Position numbers and translations under genes: made by a program | The notes under the pieces: generated by a model | What the model was told of the DNA's origin: nothing | What the model saw: the letters and a program-made list of their open reading frames with translations, nothing else | The model's database searches: none | Assembly: GCF_013407765.1 (NCBI RefSeq) | Contig: NZ_JACBZD010000002.1 | Span: forward strand, 506,001-570,000 | Length of the DNA stretch: 64,000 nucleotides | Origin: Allostreptomyces psammosilenae | GTDB taxonomy: Bacteria > Actinomycetota > Actinomycetes > Streptomycetales > Streptomycetaceae | Reading direction: 5' to 3' | Part shown: positions 43,973-52,481 of the stretch, one piece after another | Numbering within the stretch: position 1 is the first letter of the stretch | Layout: every line of letters starts with the position of its first letter

Positions 43973-45601
43973 TCAGCGGCGTGGCGGCGGCTGGTCGGGT
44001 GGCCCGGGGGTGGGCGGCGGCGCCGTGGGGGTGGGCGGCGGCGCGTCGAGGCCGCAGTGGAAGCACGGGCTCGGGTGGTCCCCGTCCTCCCGCTCACCCC
44101 CGTCGCCCTTCCTGGCTCCGGCTCCGGCTCCGACCTCCGCCTCCGCTCCGGCAGTGCCGTCGGGGCCGGGCCGGCGCGGCGGGTTGCGGATCAGCAGGGC
44201 GGCGAGCACGCCTCCCACGGCACAGGCCACCGCGCAGACCAGCATCGCGACACGGAACCCGGCCAGCAGCACCTCCGGACGCAGGTAGGCGTCCGCCGTG
44301 ATGCCGGACACCGGCGGCACCACCGCGACGGCCAGCAGACCGGCGGCGCGGGCGACGTCGTTGTTCACCGCGGAGGCGATCCCGGCGTGCTCCGGCGGGG
44401 CCGAACCGAGCGCGGTGGCGGTCAGCGGCGCGACCGTGATCGCCAACCCCAGCCCGAGCACCACGGCCCCGGGCAGCACCTGCGTCGGGTAGTCGCCGAC
44501 GGTGTCGATCCGCACGAACAGGGCGATCCCGACGGCCGCCACCACCGGCCCGACGGCCATCTGCGCCCGCGGGCCGATCCGCGTGGCCAACTCCCCCGAC
44601 GCGCTGGACAGCAGCAGCATCAGCACGGTCAGCGGCAGCAGGGCCACCCCGGAGGCCAGCGGCGAGTACCCGGCGCTGCCCTGGAGCACCACCGGCAGCA
44701 GGAACACCGCCGCCCCCAGCGCCCCGTAGACCACGAAGGTCACCACGTTGGCGGCGGTCAGCTGCCGGGAGGAGAAGATCGACAGCGGCAGCAGCGGCGA
44801 CGCCGTCCGGCCCTCCCAGAACACGAAGGCCACCAGCAGCCCGAGCCCGAGGACCAGCGCGCCGACGATCGGCCAGGACGACCAGCCCCGCCCCTCGCCC
44901 GCGATCAGGGCGTAGGTGAGCAGGCCCAGCCCGCCGGTGATCACGGCCGCGCCCACCACGTCCAACCGGCCGTGGACGCCCGGCGCCCGGGACTCCGGCA
45001 CGTGCCGCAGGCCGACGAACCAGACGGCGGCGGCCAGCGGCAGGTTGATCAGGAAGATCAGCCGCCAGGACGCCGCGTCGATCAGCCACCCCCCGATGAA
45101 CGGCCCGGCGGCGGTGGCCACCCCGCCCAGCCCGGACCAGGCCCCGATGGCCCGCGCACGGTGCTCCCGCACGAACGACGCCTCCAGCAGCGCCAGGCTG
45201 CCCGGCACCAGCAGCGCCGCGCCGACGCCCTGCAGCGCCCGCCCGGCGATCAGCACGGGCGCGTTGGGCGCGAGCGCGCACAGCGCCGACGCCACCGCGA
45301 AGGCCGCGGTGCCCTGGAGGAAGATCCGCCGCCGGCCGAGGCGGTCACCGAGCGAGCCACCGAGCAGCAGCAGGCCGGACAGCACCAGCGTGTAGGCGTT
45401 GACCACCCACTGCAGGGCGCCGACGTCCGCCTCGAACTCCCGGCCGATCACCGGCACGGCGATGCCGACGACCGTGGCGTCCAGCATCGCCATGCCCGAG
45501 CCCAGCACGGTCACCAGCAGCACGCGACGGCCGCGCGGGGTGCCCATCCGCACCGCGGGCCCGGTCGCCGGGGGAGGGTCGGGAGTGCTCGCCTGGTCCA
45601 T
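43973..45601 (-). CDS. MFS transporter, DHA2 (EmrB/QacA) family
   Basis: 542 residues, about 14 membrane segments. Marks: MLDATVVGIAVPVIGREF (motif D1), GSLGDRLGRRRIF (motif A), GRALQGVGAALLVPGSLALL (motif B) and GAWSGLGGVATAAGPFIGGWL (motif C of drug exporters). The C-terminal cytoplasmic tail holds PCFHCGL with a CxxC pair, then a Pro-rich end. Proton-driven export of drugs or secondary metabolites. The MarR gene upstream on the same strand probably controls it. Confidence 0.93.
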   Translation of the reverse strand: MDQASTPDPPPATGPAVRMGTPRGRRVLLVTVLGSGMAMLDATVVGIAVPVIGREFEADVGALQWVVNAYTLVLSGLLLLGGSLGDRLGRRRIFLQGTAAFAVASALCALAPNAPVLIAGRALQGVGAALLVPGSLALLEASFVREHRARAIGAWSGLGGVATAAGPFIGGWLIDAASWRLIFLINLPLAAAVWFVGLRHVPESRAPGVHGRLDVVGAAVITGGLGLLTYALIAGEGRGWSSWPIVGALVLGLGLLVAFVFWEGRTASPLLPLSIFSSRQLTAANVVTFVVYGALGAAVFLLPVVLQGSAGYSPLASGVALLPLTVLMLLLSSASGELATRIGPRAQMAVGPVVAAVGIALFVRIDTVGDYPTQVLPGAVVLGLGLAITVAPLTATALGSAPPEHAGIASAVNNDVARAAGLLAVAVVPPVSGITADAYLRPEVLLAGFRVAMLVCAVACAVGGVLAALLIRNPPRRPGPDGTAGAEAEVGAGAGARKGDGGEREDGDHPSPCFHCGLDAPPPTPTAPPPTPGPPDQPPPRR

Positions 45602-45725
45602 CGCGCCATCCGTCGGGGCCGTCCGCGCTCTACCGTCCCACCCATCCTGACCAGTGCACCGCCGCGGCGCGCGGCGATTCGGTGCGGCGCGCGGCCGATC
45701 GCTGCCTTCGCCGTGCGCGGGTCGG

Positions 45726-46181
45726 TCAGCGCAGGCCCGTCGGCTCCAGGGCGCGGACCAGCGGGACCAGTTCGGGCCGCTCGGCGGCCTCGGCGAGGGC
45801 GTCGCGCAGCGCGGCGTCGTGGGTGGGACGCGCCTCCTCCAGCACCCGGCGGCCCTTCTCGCTCACCTCGGTGTAGATGCCCCGGCGATCCGTCGCGCAC
45901 AGGTAGCGGGTCAGCAGCCCCTGGTCCTCCAGCCGGGACACCAGCCGGGTGGTGGCGCTCTGGCTGAGCACCACGGCCTGTGCCAGCTGCTGCATCCGCA
46001 TGTGCCAGCCCTGCTGGTTGCTGAGCACGTCCAGCACGGTGTACTCGCTCACGCTCAGGCCGTGCCCCGCCTGGAGCGCGCGCTCGATCCGGATCTCGAT
46101 CCGGGCGTGCAGGGCAGCGAGCGCCCGCCATCCCTCGGCGCGCGCCGCGCCCGACTCCTCGGCACCGTCACGCACCGACAT
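45726..46181 (-). CDS. MarR family transcriptional regulator
   Basis: 151 residues. Helix-turn-helix/wing: MRMQQLAQAVVLSQSATTRLVSRLEDQGLLTRYLCATDRRGIYTEV spans residues about 61-106; the DRRG wing is typical. ATG 46181 has GGGAGGG close upstream; the open frame farther upstream shows no start evidence. It precedes the MFS gene by 124 bases on the same strand, forming a regulator-pump unit. Confidence 0.9.
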   Translation of the reverse strand: MSVRDGAEESGAARAEGWRALAALHARIEIRIERALQAGHGLSVSEYTVLDVLSNQQGWHMRMQQLAQAVVLSQSATTRLVSRLEDQGLLTRYLCATDRRGIYTEVSEKGRRVLEEARPTHDAALRDALAEAAERPELVPLVRALEPTGLR

Positions 46182-46303
46182 GGGCCCTCCCGTCCGCGCC
46201 GCCGAACACTTCGGTCCCGAGCATACGACCAGCGCGTCGGAGCCGGAGCGGGGCGGGGGACCGTTCCCTCCCGGGCCGCCTCCGTCCGGCCCCCGGCCCG
46301 CCG

Positions 46304-47680
46304 TCAGGGGGATCCCGGGGGCGCTCCCGGGAGCGGACCGGAGGAATCGACGGACGCGGCGGACGCGGCGGGATCCGCCGGCGATCCGATGACGGGGAGC
46401 GCCGGTCCGGGGGCCAGCGGGCACTCTGGGCCGCCCAGGGGCGGGCAGACCAGCGAGGGAACGCCGGCCGGGGTGACCGGGGCGACCGCCGTCGCGTCGA
46501 CGATGCCCAGGCCCGGCGCGTGGCGGGGCAGCGCGCCGCGCGGCACCAGTCCCGGGGCGACCGCGCCGACCTGCGCCCGGCTCGGCGGCGCCCACCGTGC
46601 CGCGGTGTCGCTGCCCACACCCGTGTAGCCGTCGGTCGGTGCCGGGTGGTGGTTGCCCGCGTCCGGCTGGGCCGGCGGCGTCGACCCCTCGTTGAGCAGG
46701 TTCGCGACGAACACGCCGCCGGCCACGCCCGCGGCCGTCGCGGACGCGACGAGCGCCGTGCCGGCGGCCAGCCGACGGCGCCGCCTGCGACGGACGGACC
46801 GGCGCACCAGATCCGGGGCTGGTGGGGACGGGACCAGGGCGGTGGCCGCGCGGTTGAGCAGCAGGGCGATCTCCCGCCCGGCCTCGGTGCCGTCCGGTTC
46901 GCTCCGGGCCCGCTCGGACAGCTCCGCGGCCAGCAGCCTGGCCAGCCGGGCGCGCCCCCCGCGCAGCCGGCTCCGTGTCGTCCACCGGCCGTACCCGGCG
47001 TCCTCGGCGACCGCCGCCGGCGGGAGGCCCACGCCGTCGTGCAGCAGGACCACGAGCCGCTGGCCGGCGGACAGCCGCAGCATCGCGTCCAGGACGCACC
47101 ACACCTGTAGCTCCGTCGGGCGTGGTTCGGTCGGTCGTGGCTCCGTCGGGCGGTGCACCCGGGCCGGTGCGCCCGGCTGGTCGGCTGCCGGTCCGGTGGC
47201 CGTCTCCGTCCCGGTGGCCGTCTCCGTCCCGGTGGCCGGCTTCGTCCCCGGGGGCGTCTCCGCCGTCGGGCACGGCTCACGCAGCTCGTGGGGCGGGCGG
47301 CGGGGGAGGCGTCGCCGGTGCGCGGCCCGTCGGGGCGCGCGGAGCGCCTCCTCGCAGGCGACGGCCCGGATCCACGCCTCCGGGTCCGGTTCACCGCGGA
47401 CCCGCTTCCATTGGCGCCACGCGCGCATGAACGCGCGGTGCGCGGCCCGCTCCGCGTCGCTCTGCCGGCCCGTCAGCAGCCAGAGCTGCCGGACCACGCG
47501 ATCCGCGCAGTGGGCGTAGACCTGGTCGAACTCCCACTCCAGGGCCCTGGCCCGGGTCCTGGCGGACGACCTGGGCGGTGGCGGCGAAGCGGACGACGGA
47601 GGCGGCGCAGCGGCCGGGCGAGGCGACGCCGGCCGGGCGCTGGAGGTGGGCGGCTCGGGGGGTGCGGGGGTACGGGACAT
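46304..47680 (-). CDS. Sigma-70-like protein with C-terminal membrane segment
   Basis: 458 residues. After a Pro/Ser-rich head, residues about 45-115 (LEWEFDQVYAHCADRVVRQLW.. and AFMRAWRQWKRV..DPEAWIRAVA) resemble sigma factor region 2. About residues 190-260 (LQVWCVLDAMLRLSAGQRLVVLLHDGVG then AAVAEDAGY) resemble region 4. A Thr/Glu repeat linker (TGTETATGTETATG; EPRPTEPRPTE) joins them. A single hydrophobic segment (LAAGTALVASATAAGVAGGVFVANLL) about residue 320 is followed by a 120-residue Pro/Gly-rich external part. ATG 47680 has GGAG upstream; a TTG at 47731 is less likely. Weak sigma motifs, so it may be a degenerate sigma or membrane-tethered regulator. Confidence 0.7.
   Translation of the reverse strand: MSRTPAPPEPPTSSARPASPRPAAAPPPSSASPPPPRSSARTRARALEWEFDQVYAHCADRVVRQLWLLTGRQSDAERAAHRAFMRAWRQWKRVRGEPDPEAWIRAVACEEALRAPRRAAHRRRLPRRPPHELREPCPTAETPPGTKPATGTETATGTETATGPAADQPGAPARVHRPTEPRPTEPRPTELQVWCVLDAMLRLSAGQRLVVLLHDGVGLPPAAVAEDAGYGRWTTRSRLRGGRARLARLLAAELSERARSEPDGTEAGREIALLLNRAATALVPSPPAPDLVRRSVRRRRRRRLAAGTALVASATAAGVAGGVFVANLLNEGSTPPAQPDAGNHHPAPTDGYTGVGSDTAARWAPPSRAQVGAVAPGLVPRGALPRHAPGLGIVDATAVAPVTPAGVPSLVCPPLGGPECPLAPGPALPVIGSPADPAASAASVDSSGPLPGAPPGSP
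47100..47250 (-). repeat. Coding tandem repeats in the sigma-like gene
   Basis: Two short arrays: CGTCGGGCGTGG/GGTTCGGTCGGTCG units and an 18-base GGTGGCCGTCTCCGTCCC unit repeated about three times. They encode the Thr/Glu/Pro linker; length may vary between strains. Confidence 0.7.
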
Positions 47681-47820
47681 GGCGGGCTCCGGCAGGGGCG
47701 AGGGCGGCTCGTCGCGAATCCCACCCTTCAATCCGAAAAGCTGGTATTCGTATCATCCGGGACATGTCGGCCATTCTCCTGTTACCGGGTCAGAATGGGT
47801 GTACTTGCCACCATGGGCCC

Positions 47821-49872
47821 ATGACCCAGCTGAACCCGGACACCGGCCGAATCGGGCTGAGCGGTTCCGCCGGTCCTGCCGGTTCCGCCGGTGGTACGGG
47901 GCGGCGTGCGGCCCAACCCGCCCCCGCGGCGCTCCGTGCAGCCGGAGCCGGTGCCGGAGCCCTGATCGGAGCGGCCACCGCCTGCCTCGGCCTGCTGATC
48001 CACGGCCTGGTCGGCATCGGCCTGTGGGTCGCCTCCCCGTACCACGACGGCACGATGGACGCGGCGCTGCACACGGCCATGTGCCTGTGGTTCGCCGGAC
48101 ACGGCGCCGACCTGGTGCGCGAGGTGAGCCCCGGCCTGCCCACCGTCCCGGCCAGCCTGACGCCGCTCGGCCTGGCGGTGCTGCCGGCCCTCCTGCTGGT
48201 GCGGTCCGGCCGCGCGCTGGCCCACGGCCCGTGGACGCGCGACAGCGCGGAACCGGGCCACCACGCGGATCACGCCCCGGATCGCCACCCGGGCGGGGCC
48301 ACCGCCGGCGCACACGTCCCCGCCGCGGGCGCCGATCGCTCCGTTCGTGCCGACCGCGGCGTTCCTGCCGATCACGCCGTTGGTGCCGATCACGCCGTTC
48401 GTGCCGACTCGCCGACGCACCCGGCCCCGGGCGGGCGCGGTGGGCCCGAGCCGATCCGCATGCTGCCGCCGCTTGGCGGGCTCGTCCTCGGATACGCCAC
48501 CACCGCCGTGCTGGTCGCCGGCGCCACCGACGCCGCCCGGCTGAGCGCACCCGCCGCCTCCGTGGCCGTGATGTGTGCGGCCGTGGCGCTGCTGTTCGCG
48601 GCGATCGGCGCCTGCCTGGAGTCCGGCTCGCGGCCGTGGCGCGACCTGCTGCTGTGGTGGCAGTGGCGCGCCGACGACCCGGACGGACCGCAGTCGTGGG
48701 TCCTGCGTGCCTGCGCGCCCGCCGTCGCCCGCGGCGCCCTGCACGGCGCCTGCGCGATGGCCACGGCGCTGGTCGGCGCGGGCGCCCTGCTGGCGGCCGT
48801 CGCCCTGACGCTGCACGCCGGCCTCGCCGTCGAGTACCTGCGCGTGCTCGCCCGCGACCTCCCCGGGGGCGTCGCCGTCACGCTGCTCTGCCTGGCCGCC
48901 GTGCCGAACGCGGCGGCGTGGGGCGCCGCCTACCTGCTCGGGCCTGGTTTCGCGGTCGGCGCCGGCACGTCCGTCTCCCCGGCCGGCGTCACGCTGGGGC
49001 CCCTCCCGGACTTCCCGCTGCTCGCCGCCCTCCCCACGCCGCCCGGCACGGCCGGTGGCTGGGCGTGGGCCGCCCTCGCCGCGCCGGCGCTCGGCGGCGT
49101 TGTGGCCGGGGCCGTGGTGCTCCGCGCCGCCGCCGACTGGGAGGCGACAGCCCGCGCCCACGGCTGCGGGGGACGGGCCGGGGAGGGCGTCGACGCTTCT
49201 GCCGCGGGGGCCGACGGCGGTGCGGGTTGCGGGGGCGGCGGTGGGTTGCCGTCGGCCGGGCTCGGTACCGGCGCCACGGCCGTGGCGGTGCTGGGCGCGG
49301 CGGTGTTCGCCGGGGTGGTGATGGCGGTGGCATCGTGGCTGTGCGGGGGCGCGATGGGCGACGGGCGGATGGCCGAGCTCGGTCCGCGCCCGTGGTTGGT
49401 GGGCGTTGCCACCGGCGGGTGGACGGCGGGCGCCGGCCTCCCCACCGCCCTGCTGCTGCGTCGCCGGGCTGCCGGTGGGGGTGAGGCCGTGGATGGCGTT
49501 GAGGCCGTGGGTGCCGCTGAGGCCGGCGGCGGGGCGGCGGAACCGGCGGCATCGGGGGAGGCCTCCTTCCGGCCCGCCGCTGCTCGGGACACCGCGGGGG
49601 CGTGGTGGGGGCGGGTGCGGGCGACCTGCCGCCGGCGGGCCAAGGGCCACGGCCGAGGCGCCGAGCGGCGGCCGGGGGACGATGGCGACGGCGACGACTT
49701 CGGCACGTTGCCCGGCTACCGCGACTACCTGCACCTGGTCCGCCAGGGCGGTCACGCGCCGGACGACGAGGGGGATGTGGATGTGGAGGACGCGCCGGCC
49801 GGCGACGCGGCGGAAAGTGCCGCAGGGCTCGTGCCCCGACACACGACCGGCGGCGTGCCCCCGAACGTGTGA
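47821..49872 (+). CDS. DUF6350 multi-spanning membrane protein
   Basis: 683 residues with about nine to ten hydrophobic segments. It matches the large membrane protein before purN in Streptomyces (DUF6350, also called cell division protein PerM in some annotations). Marks: LLIHGLVGIGLWVASPYHDGTM, GLAVLPALLLVRSGRALA, LRACAPAVARGALHGACAM and VEYLRVLARDLPGGVAVTLLCLAAVPN. The middle loop has a repetitive insert (DHAVGADHAVRADS, about residues 175-200), and the C-terminal 130 residues are polar. ATG 47821 is chosen as the first Met in frame with family-like sequence; no strong ribosome site. Function unknown. Confidence 0.85.
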   Translation: MTQLNPDTGRIGLSGSAGPAGSAGGTGRRAAQPAPAALRAAGAGAGALIGAATACLGLLIHGLVGIGLWVASPYHDGTMDAALHTAMCLWFAGHGADLVREVSPGLPTVPASLTPLGLAVLPALLLVRSGRALAHGPWTRDSAEPGHHADHAPDRHPGGATAGAHVPAAGADRSVRADRGVPADHAVGADHAVRADSPTHPAPGGRGGPEPIRMLPPLGGLVLGYATTAVLVAGATDAARLSAPAASVAVMCAAVALLFAAIGACLESGSRPWRDLLLWWQWRADDPDGPQSWVLRACAPAVARGALHGACAMATALVGAGALLAAVALTLHAGLAVEYLRVLARDLPGGVAVTLLCLAAVPNAAAWGAAYLLGPGFAVGAGTSVSPAGVTLGPLPDFPLLAALPTPPGTAGGWAWAALAAPALGGVVAGAVVLRAAADWEATARAHGCGGRAGEGVDASAAGADGGAGCGGGGGLPSAGLGTGATAVAVLGAAVFAGVVMAVASWLCGGAMGDGRMAELGPRPWLVGVATGGWTAGAGLPTALLLRRRAAGGGEAVDGVEAVGAAEAGGGAAEPAASGEASFRPAAARDTAGAWWGRVRATCRRRAKGHGRGAERRPGDDGDGDDFGTLPGYRDYLHLVRQGGHAPDDEGDVDVEDAPAGDAAESAAGLVPRHTTGGVPPNV

Positions 49873-50012
49873 CCCTCTCGCGCCCGCAGGGCAACGGCCC
49901 CCACGTGGGGGCCGGCCCGCAGAGCGGGGACGAGTCCTGGAGTGGGCCGCGGGTGGAGGGATGAGCCTTGGGGTGGGCGCGCGCTGGAGCCCCCCGCCCG
50001 ATAGCGCCGCGC

Positions 50013-50124
50013 GCATGCCAAAAATCCGGCTCCACCACCCCACATCGCCTGGGGGGACCCCCTGTTTCAGGATCCCACGAGTTGGTCACGGAGAGGCAGC
50101 CCTCTTGTGCAGCCTGTGGATAAC
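50013..50124 (+). repeat. Dispersed intergenic repeat, copy 2 (complete)
   Basis: Left boundary near GCATGCCA, then CCACCCCACATCGCC, a GGGGGACCCCC palindrome, TTTCAGGATCCCACG, a hairpin CACG-G-AGAGG-CAGC-CCTCT-TGTG, and TGTGGATAA (50115-50123), the reverse complement of a perfect DnaA box. The hairpin is shared with copy 3 with a compensatory base-pair change. Confidence 0.75.
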
Positions 50125-50190
50125 TTGCTCTGCCTGGGGCATGTGAGCCTGGTGGTGCCCTGGAGTTTGGCTGCCGGTAGTGGGATGGGG

Positions 50191-50303
50191 GCATGTCAAG
50201 GCTTCAGTTGCACCACCCCACCTCGCCCGGGGGGACCCCCTGTTTTCAGGATGGCACGGGGTGATCACGGAGGGGCAGTCCCCTCGTGCAGCCTGTGGAT
50301 AAC
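50191..50303 (+). repeat. Dispersed intergenic repeat, copy 3 (complete)
   Basis: Starts GCATGTCA; same blocks as copy 2: CCACCCCACCTCGCC, GGGGGACCCCC, TTTTCAGGAT, hairpin CACG-G-AGGGG-CAGT-CCCCT-CGTG and TGTGGATAA at 50294-50302. Compared with copy 2, an A-T pair of the stem is replaced by G-C. Confidence 0.75.
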
Positions 50304-50370
50304 GTGGCTCGTCCCTCCAGTCCCCGCGGCGGCTAAGGAGCAGCGGCTCATCGGGGCGGCGCCACGGGGG

Positions 50371-50466
50371 CAGGGCGAAGGAGGCAGAGGGGGCCGGCCA
50401 GGGCAGGGATGGGCGGGCCAGGGCGAGGGAGGCAGAGGCGGCGGGCCAGGGCAGGGATGGGCGGGC
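50371..50466 (+). repeat. 48-bp tandem duplication
   Basis: CAGGGCGAAGGAGGCAGAGG and following bases are repeated head to tail (50371-50418 and 50419-50466), with a few changes and a partial third copy after. Purine-rich, G on the plus strand. No gene. Confidence 0.75.
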
Positions 50467-50683
50467 AGGGGAGCGGAGGCAGGTGGGGAATCCGGAGTTC
50501 CCGGGCGCGTCACGCGGCTATCCGCAGCTACCCGCAGCTATCGGCAACCTCGCGCGACGCGCCCGGTGCGCCTGAAACCCCCGCTCGCGATCCCCTCCCG
50601 ATCCGCATCCGCACATGAACGAGGCGTGCGGCCCCGGCCCGCTCCAGGGCCGGGCCCGCACGCCTCGGGGAACGCCTCGCCGA

Positions 50684-51445
50684 TCAGTTCTGGTCGTATA
50701 CGGTGCGCAGGGGCTCCGGGAGCCTGGTGAGGCAGGCGTCCCGGGCCGTGAGGGTGAGGGACTGGTCCACGCAGGTGAAGTAGTCGTCGTACGCGAAGCG
50801 GATGGTGAACGTCCCCGCGACGAACGACAGCGCCACCACTCCCGACGCCAGCCCCATGAACGCGGCCGTCGCCTGGGAGCGTCCACCCGCCGGGCGCCCC
50901 TCCGGCCGGGCGGCCGCGCCGGCCGCGCCCGCCGCGCCGGCGCCCCAGGGGCCGCCGTTCGGCCGCCGGCCCGCCGCCCCGGCCGCGCCCGCCGCCCCGG
51001 CGGGTGCCTCGCGGCGCCCGCCGAGGGCCCGGAAGGAGGTCCAGCCCCAGTACACGGCGAGCGCGCCGGCCAGCAGGGCGACCTGCCACAGGCCGATCAG
51101 CCCGGCGAACACGCCCCACACGCCCGCGAGGATGCCGTAGCGGGCGCGGCGCTGCATCGGGTCGCGCGGGTCGAAGTCGGCGCCGGGGCGCGGACGGCCC
51201 TGGTCGCCGCCCGGGGGCGTGCCGCCGTCGCGGTCGCCGAGGCGCCCGGGCCACGGTCCGGGGCCGCGCCCCTCGCCGTCGCCGGTGTGGCCGGTGCCGT
51301 CCCCGTCCTGCCGGGGGCTCTGCCGGGGCCGCCACGGCCGCTCCGGGGCACCCTCCGGCGGCGGCCCGAACGGGTTGTGTTCCTGGGGAACGTCCGGCCC
51401 GGGCCCGGTGGTCCCGTGCCCGCTGGTGCTCTGGCCGCTGCTCAT
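50684..51445 (-). CDS. Integral membrane protein of the purN neighbourhood
   Basis: 253 residues. The Pro/Gly/Asp-rich N-terminal 105 residues are cytoplasmic and disordered. They are followed by two membrane segments (YGILAGVWGVFAGLIGLW, VALLAGALAVYWGW), an Ala/Gly/Arg linker and a third segment (AAFMGLASGVVALSFVAGTF). A short outside tail with two Cys (CVDQSLTLTARDACL) follows, perhaps disulfide-bonded. ATG 51445 is the first reasonable start; the frame is open upstream but without support. Divergent from purN. Function unknown. Confidence 0.72.
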   Translation of the reverse strand: MSSGQSTSGHGTTGPGPDVPQEHNPFGPPPEGAPERPWRPRQSPRQDGDGTGHTGDGEGRGPGPWPGRLGDRDGGTPPGGDQGRPRPGADFDPRDPMQRRARYGILAGVWGVFAGLIGLWQVALLAGALAVYWGWTSFRALGGRREAPAGAAGAAGAAGRRPNGGPWGAGAAGAAGAAARPEGRPAGGRSQATAAFMGLASGVVALSFVAGTFTIRFAYDDYFTCVDQSLTLTARDACLTRLPEPLRTVYDQN

Positions 51446-51824
51446 GGTGTGAAGGATGTCCCCAATCGTCTCCAGGGCCCGGCGGGGCCCCGTGCCGTCA
51501 TGCGACGGGGCGTGCTGTCCGCCCCGGTCCGGTGCCTGATTTTGCCCACACCTGACCAACGCAACGGTTCCACATTTCGTCCCCGAGACGCACGCGGCCC
51601 GTCCCGGAGACCCGTGCGGCCCGTCCCGGAGCCGCATCCGGATCGCGCCGGAGCCGCACCCGGGTCGTGCCCCAGCCCCAAGCGCTACGCGCGTAGAGTC
51701 ACCGTTGGGCGACGCTGCGTGCGAGGCGCCATCGGGACGCAAGTATCGTTACCGGGGTGAACCGGTGCCCGCCGCCGGGCGTCGCACCGCCACACCGCCG
51801 CACACCTTCCTGGAGAACCTCCCC
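51446..51824. other. Divergent intergenic region between membrane protein and purN
   Basis: About 380 bases. It holds a 22-base tandem repeat of GCGGCCCGTCCCGGAG (51594 and 51616), a perfect 12-bp palindrome CTACGCGCGTAG (51685-51696) and a TATCGT -10 candidate (51744-51749) about 75 bases before purN. No gene. Confidence 0.6.
51685..51696. promoter_or_regulatory. Palindrome upstream of purN (operator candidate)
   Basis: CTACGCGCGTAG, perfect 12-bp palindrome in the purN promoter region. A purine regulator might bind here, but no known consensus can be matched with certainty. Confidence 0.4.
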
Positions 51825-52481
51825 GTGGTACCCCCCGCTCCGAGCGTCGTGTCGTTCCCCGCCCGGACCCCCGGCCCCGCCCGGCTGGTCGTGCTGGTCT
51901 CCGGCTCCGGCACCAATCTCCAGGCCCTCATTGACGCCTGCGCGGACCCCTCCTACGGCGCGCGCGTCGTCGCCGTCGGCTCCGACCGCCTCGGCATCGC
52001 CGGTCTGGAGCGCGCCGAGCGCGCCGGCATACCCACCTTCACCGCCTCGCTCGCGGACTTCCCGGACCGCGCGGCCTGGGATCACGCCCTCACCGAGGCG
52101 ACCGCCGCCCACGACCCGGACCTGGTGGTCTCCGCCGGGTTCATGAAGATCGTCGGCGCCCAGTTCCTCGCCCGCTTCGCCGGCCGGATCGTCAACACCC
52201 ACCCGGCCCTGCTGCCGGCCTTCCCCGGGGCCCACGGGGTCCGCGACGCCCTCGCCTACGGCGCCAAGGTGACCGGCTGCACGGTCCACCTCGTCGACGA
52301 GGGGGTGGACACCGGCCCGATCATCGCCCAGGGCGCCGTCCCCGTCCTGCCCGAGGACGACGAGGACACGCTCCACGAGCGCATCAAGCAGGTGGAGCGC
52401 TCCCTGCTCGTCGACGTCGTGGGCCGCATCGCCCGCGAGGGTCACCGCATCGAAGGCAGAAAGGTCACCATCCCCTCATGA
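51825..52481 (+). CDS. purN: Phosphoribosylglycinamide formyltransferase (GART)
   Basis: Uses 10-formyl-THF to formylate GAR in purine synthesis. About 218 residues. [19 protein letters not shown] at the N-terminus; the catalytic region with [23 protein letters not shown] and [12 protein letters not shown] is complete. GTG 51825 has GGAG nine bases upstream; the frame extends upstream to 51705 without family similarity. The stop overlaps purH (ATGA). Confidence 0.94.
   Translation: MVPPAPSVVSFPARTPGPARLVVLVSGSGTNLQALIDACADPSYGARVVAVGSDRLGIAGLERAERAGIPTFTASLADFPDRAAWDHALTEATAAHDPDLVVSAGFMKIVGAQFLARFAGRIVNTHPALLPAFPGAHGVRDALAYGAKVTGCTVHLVDEGVDTGPIIAQGAVPVLPEDDEDTLHERIKQVERSLLVDVVGRIAREGHRIEGRKVTIPS

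Larger units (their letters stand above)
49873..50683. other. Repeat-rich intergenic region
   Basis: About 810 bases with no gene. It holds two copies of the dispersed repeat and a 48-base tandem duplication; the rest is anonymous. Both repeat copies end in TGTGGATAAC. Confidence 0.7.
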
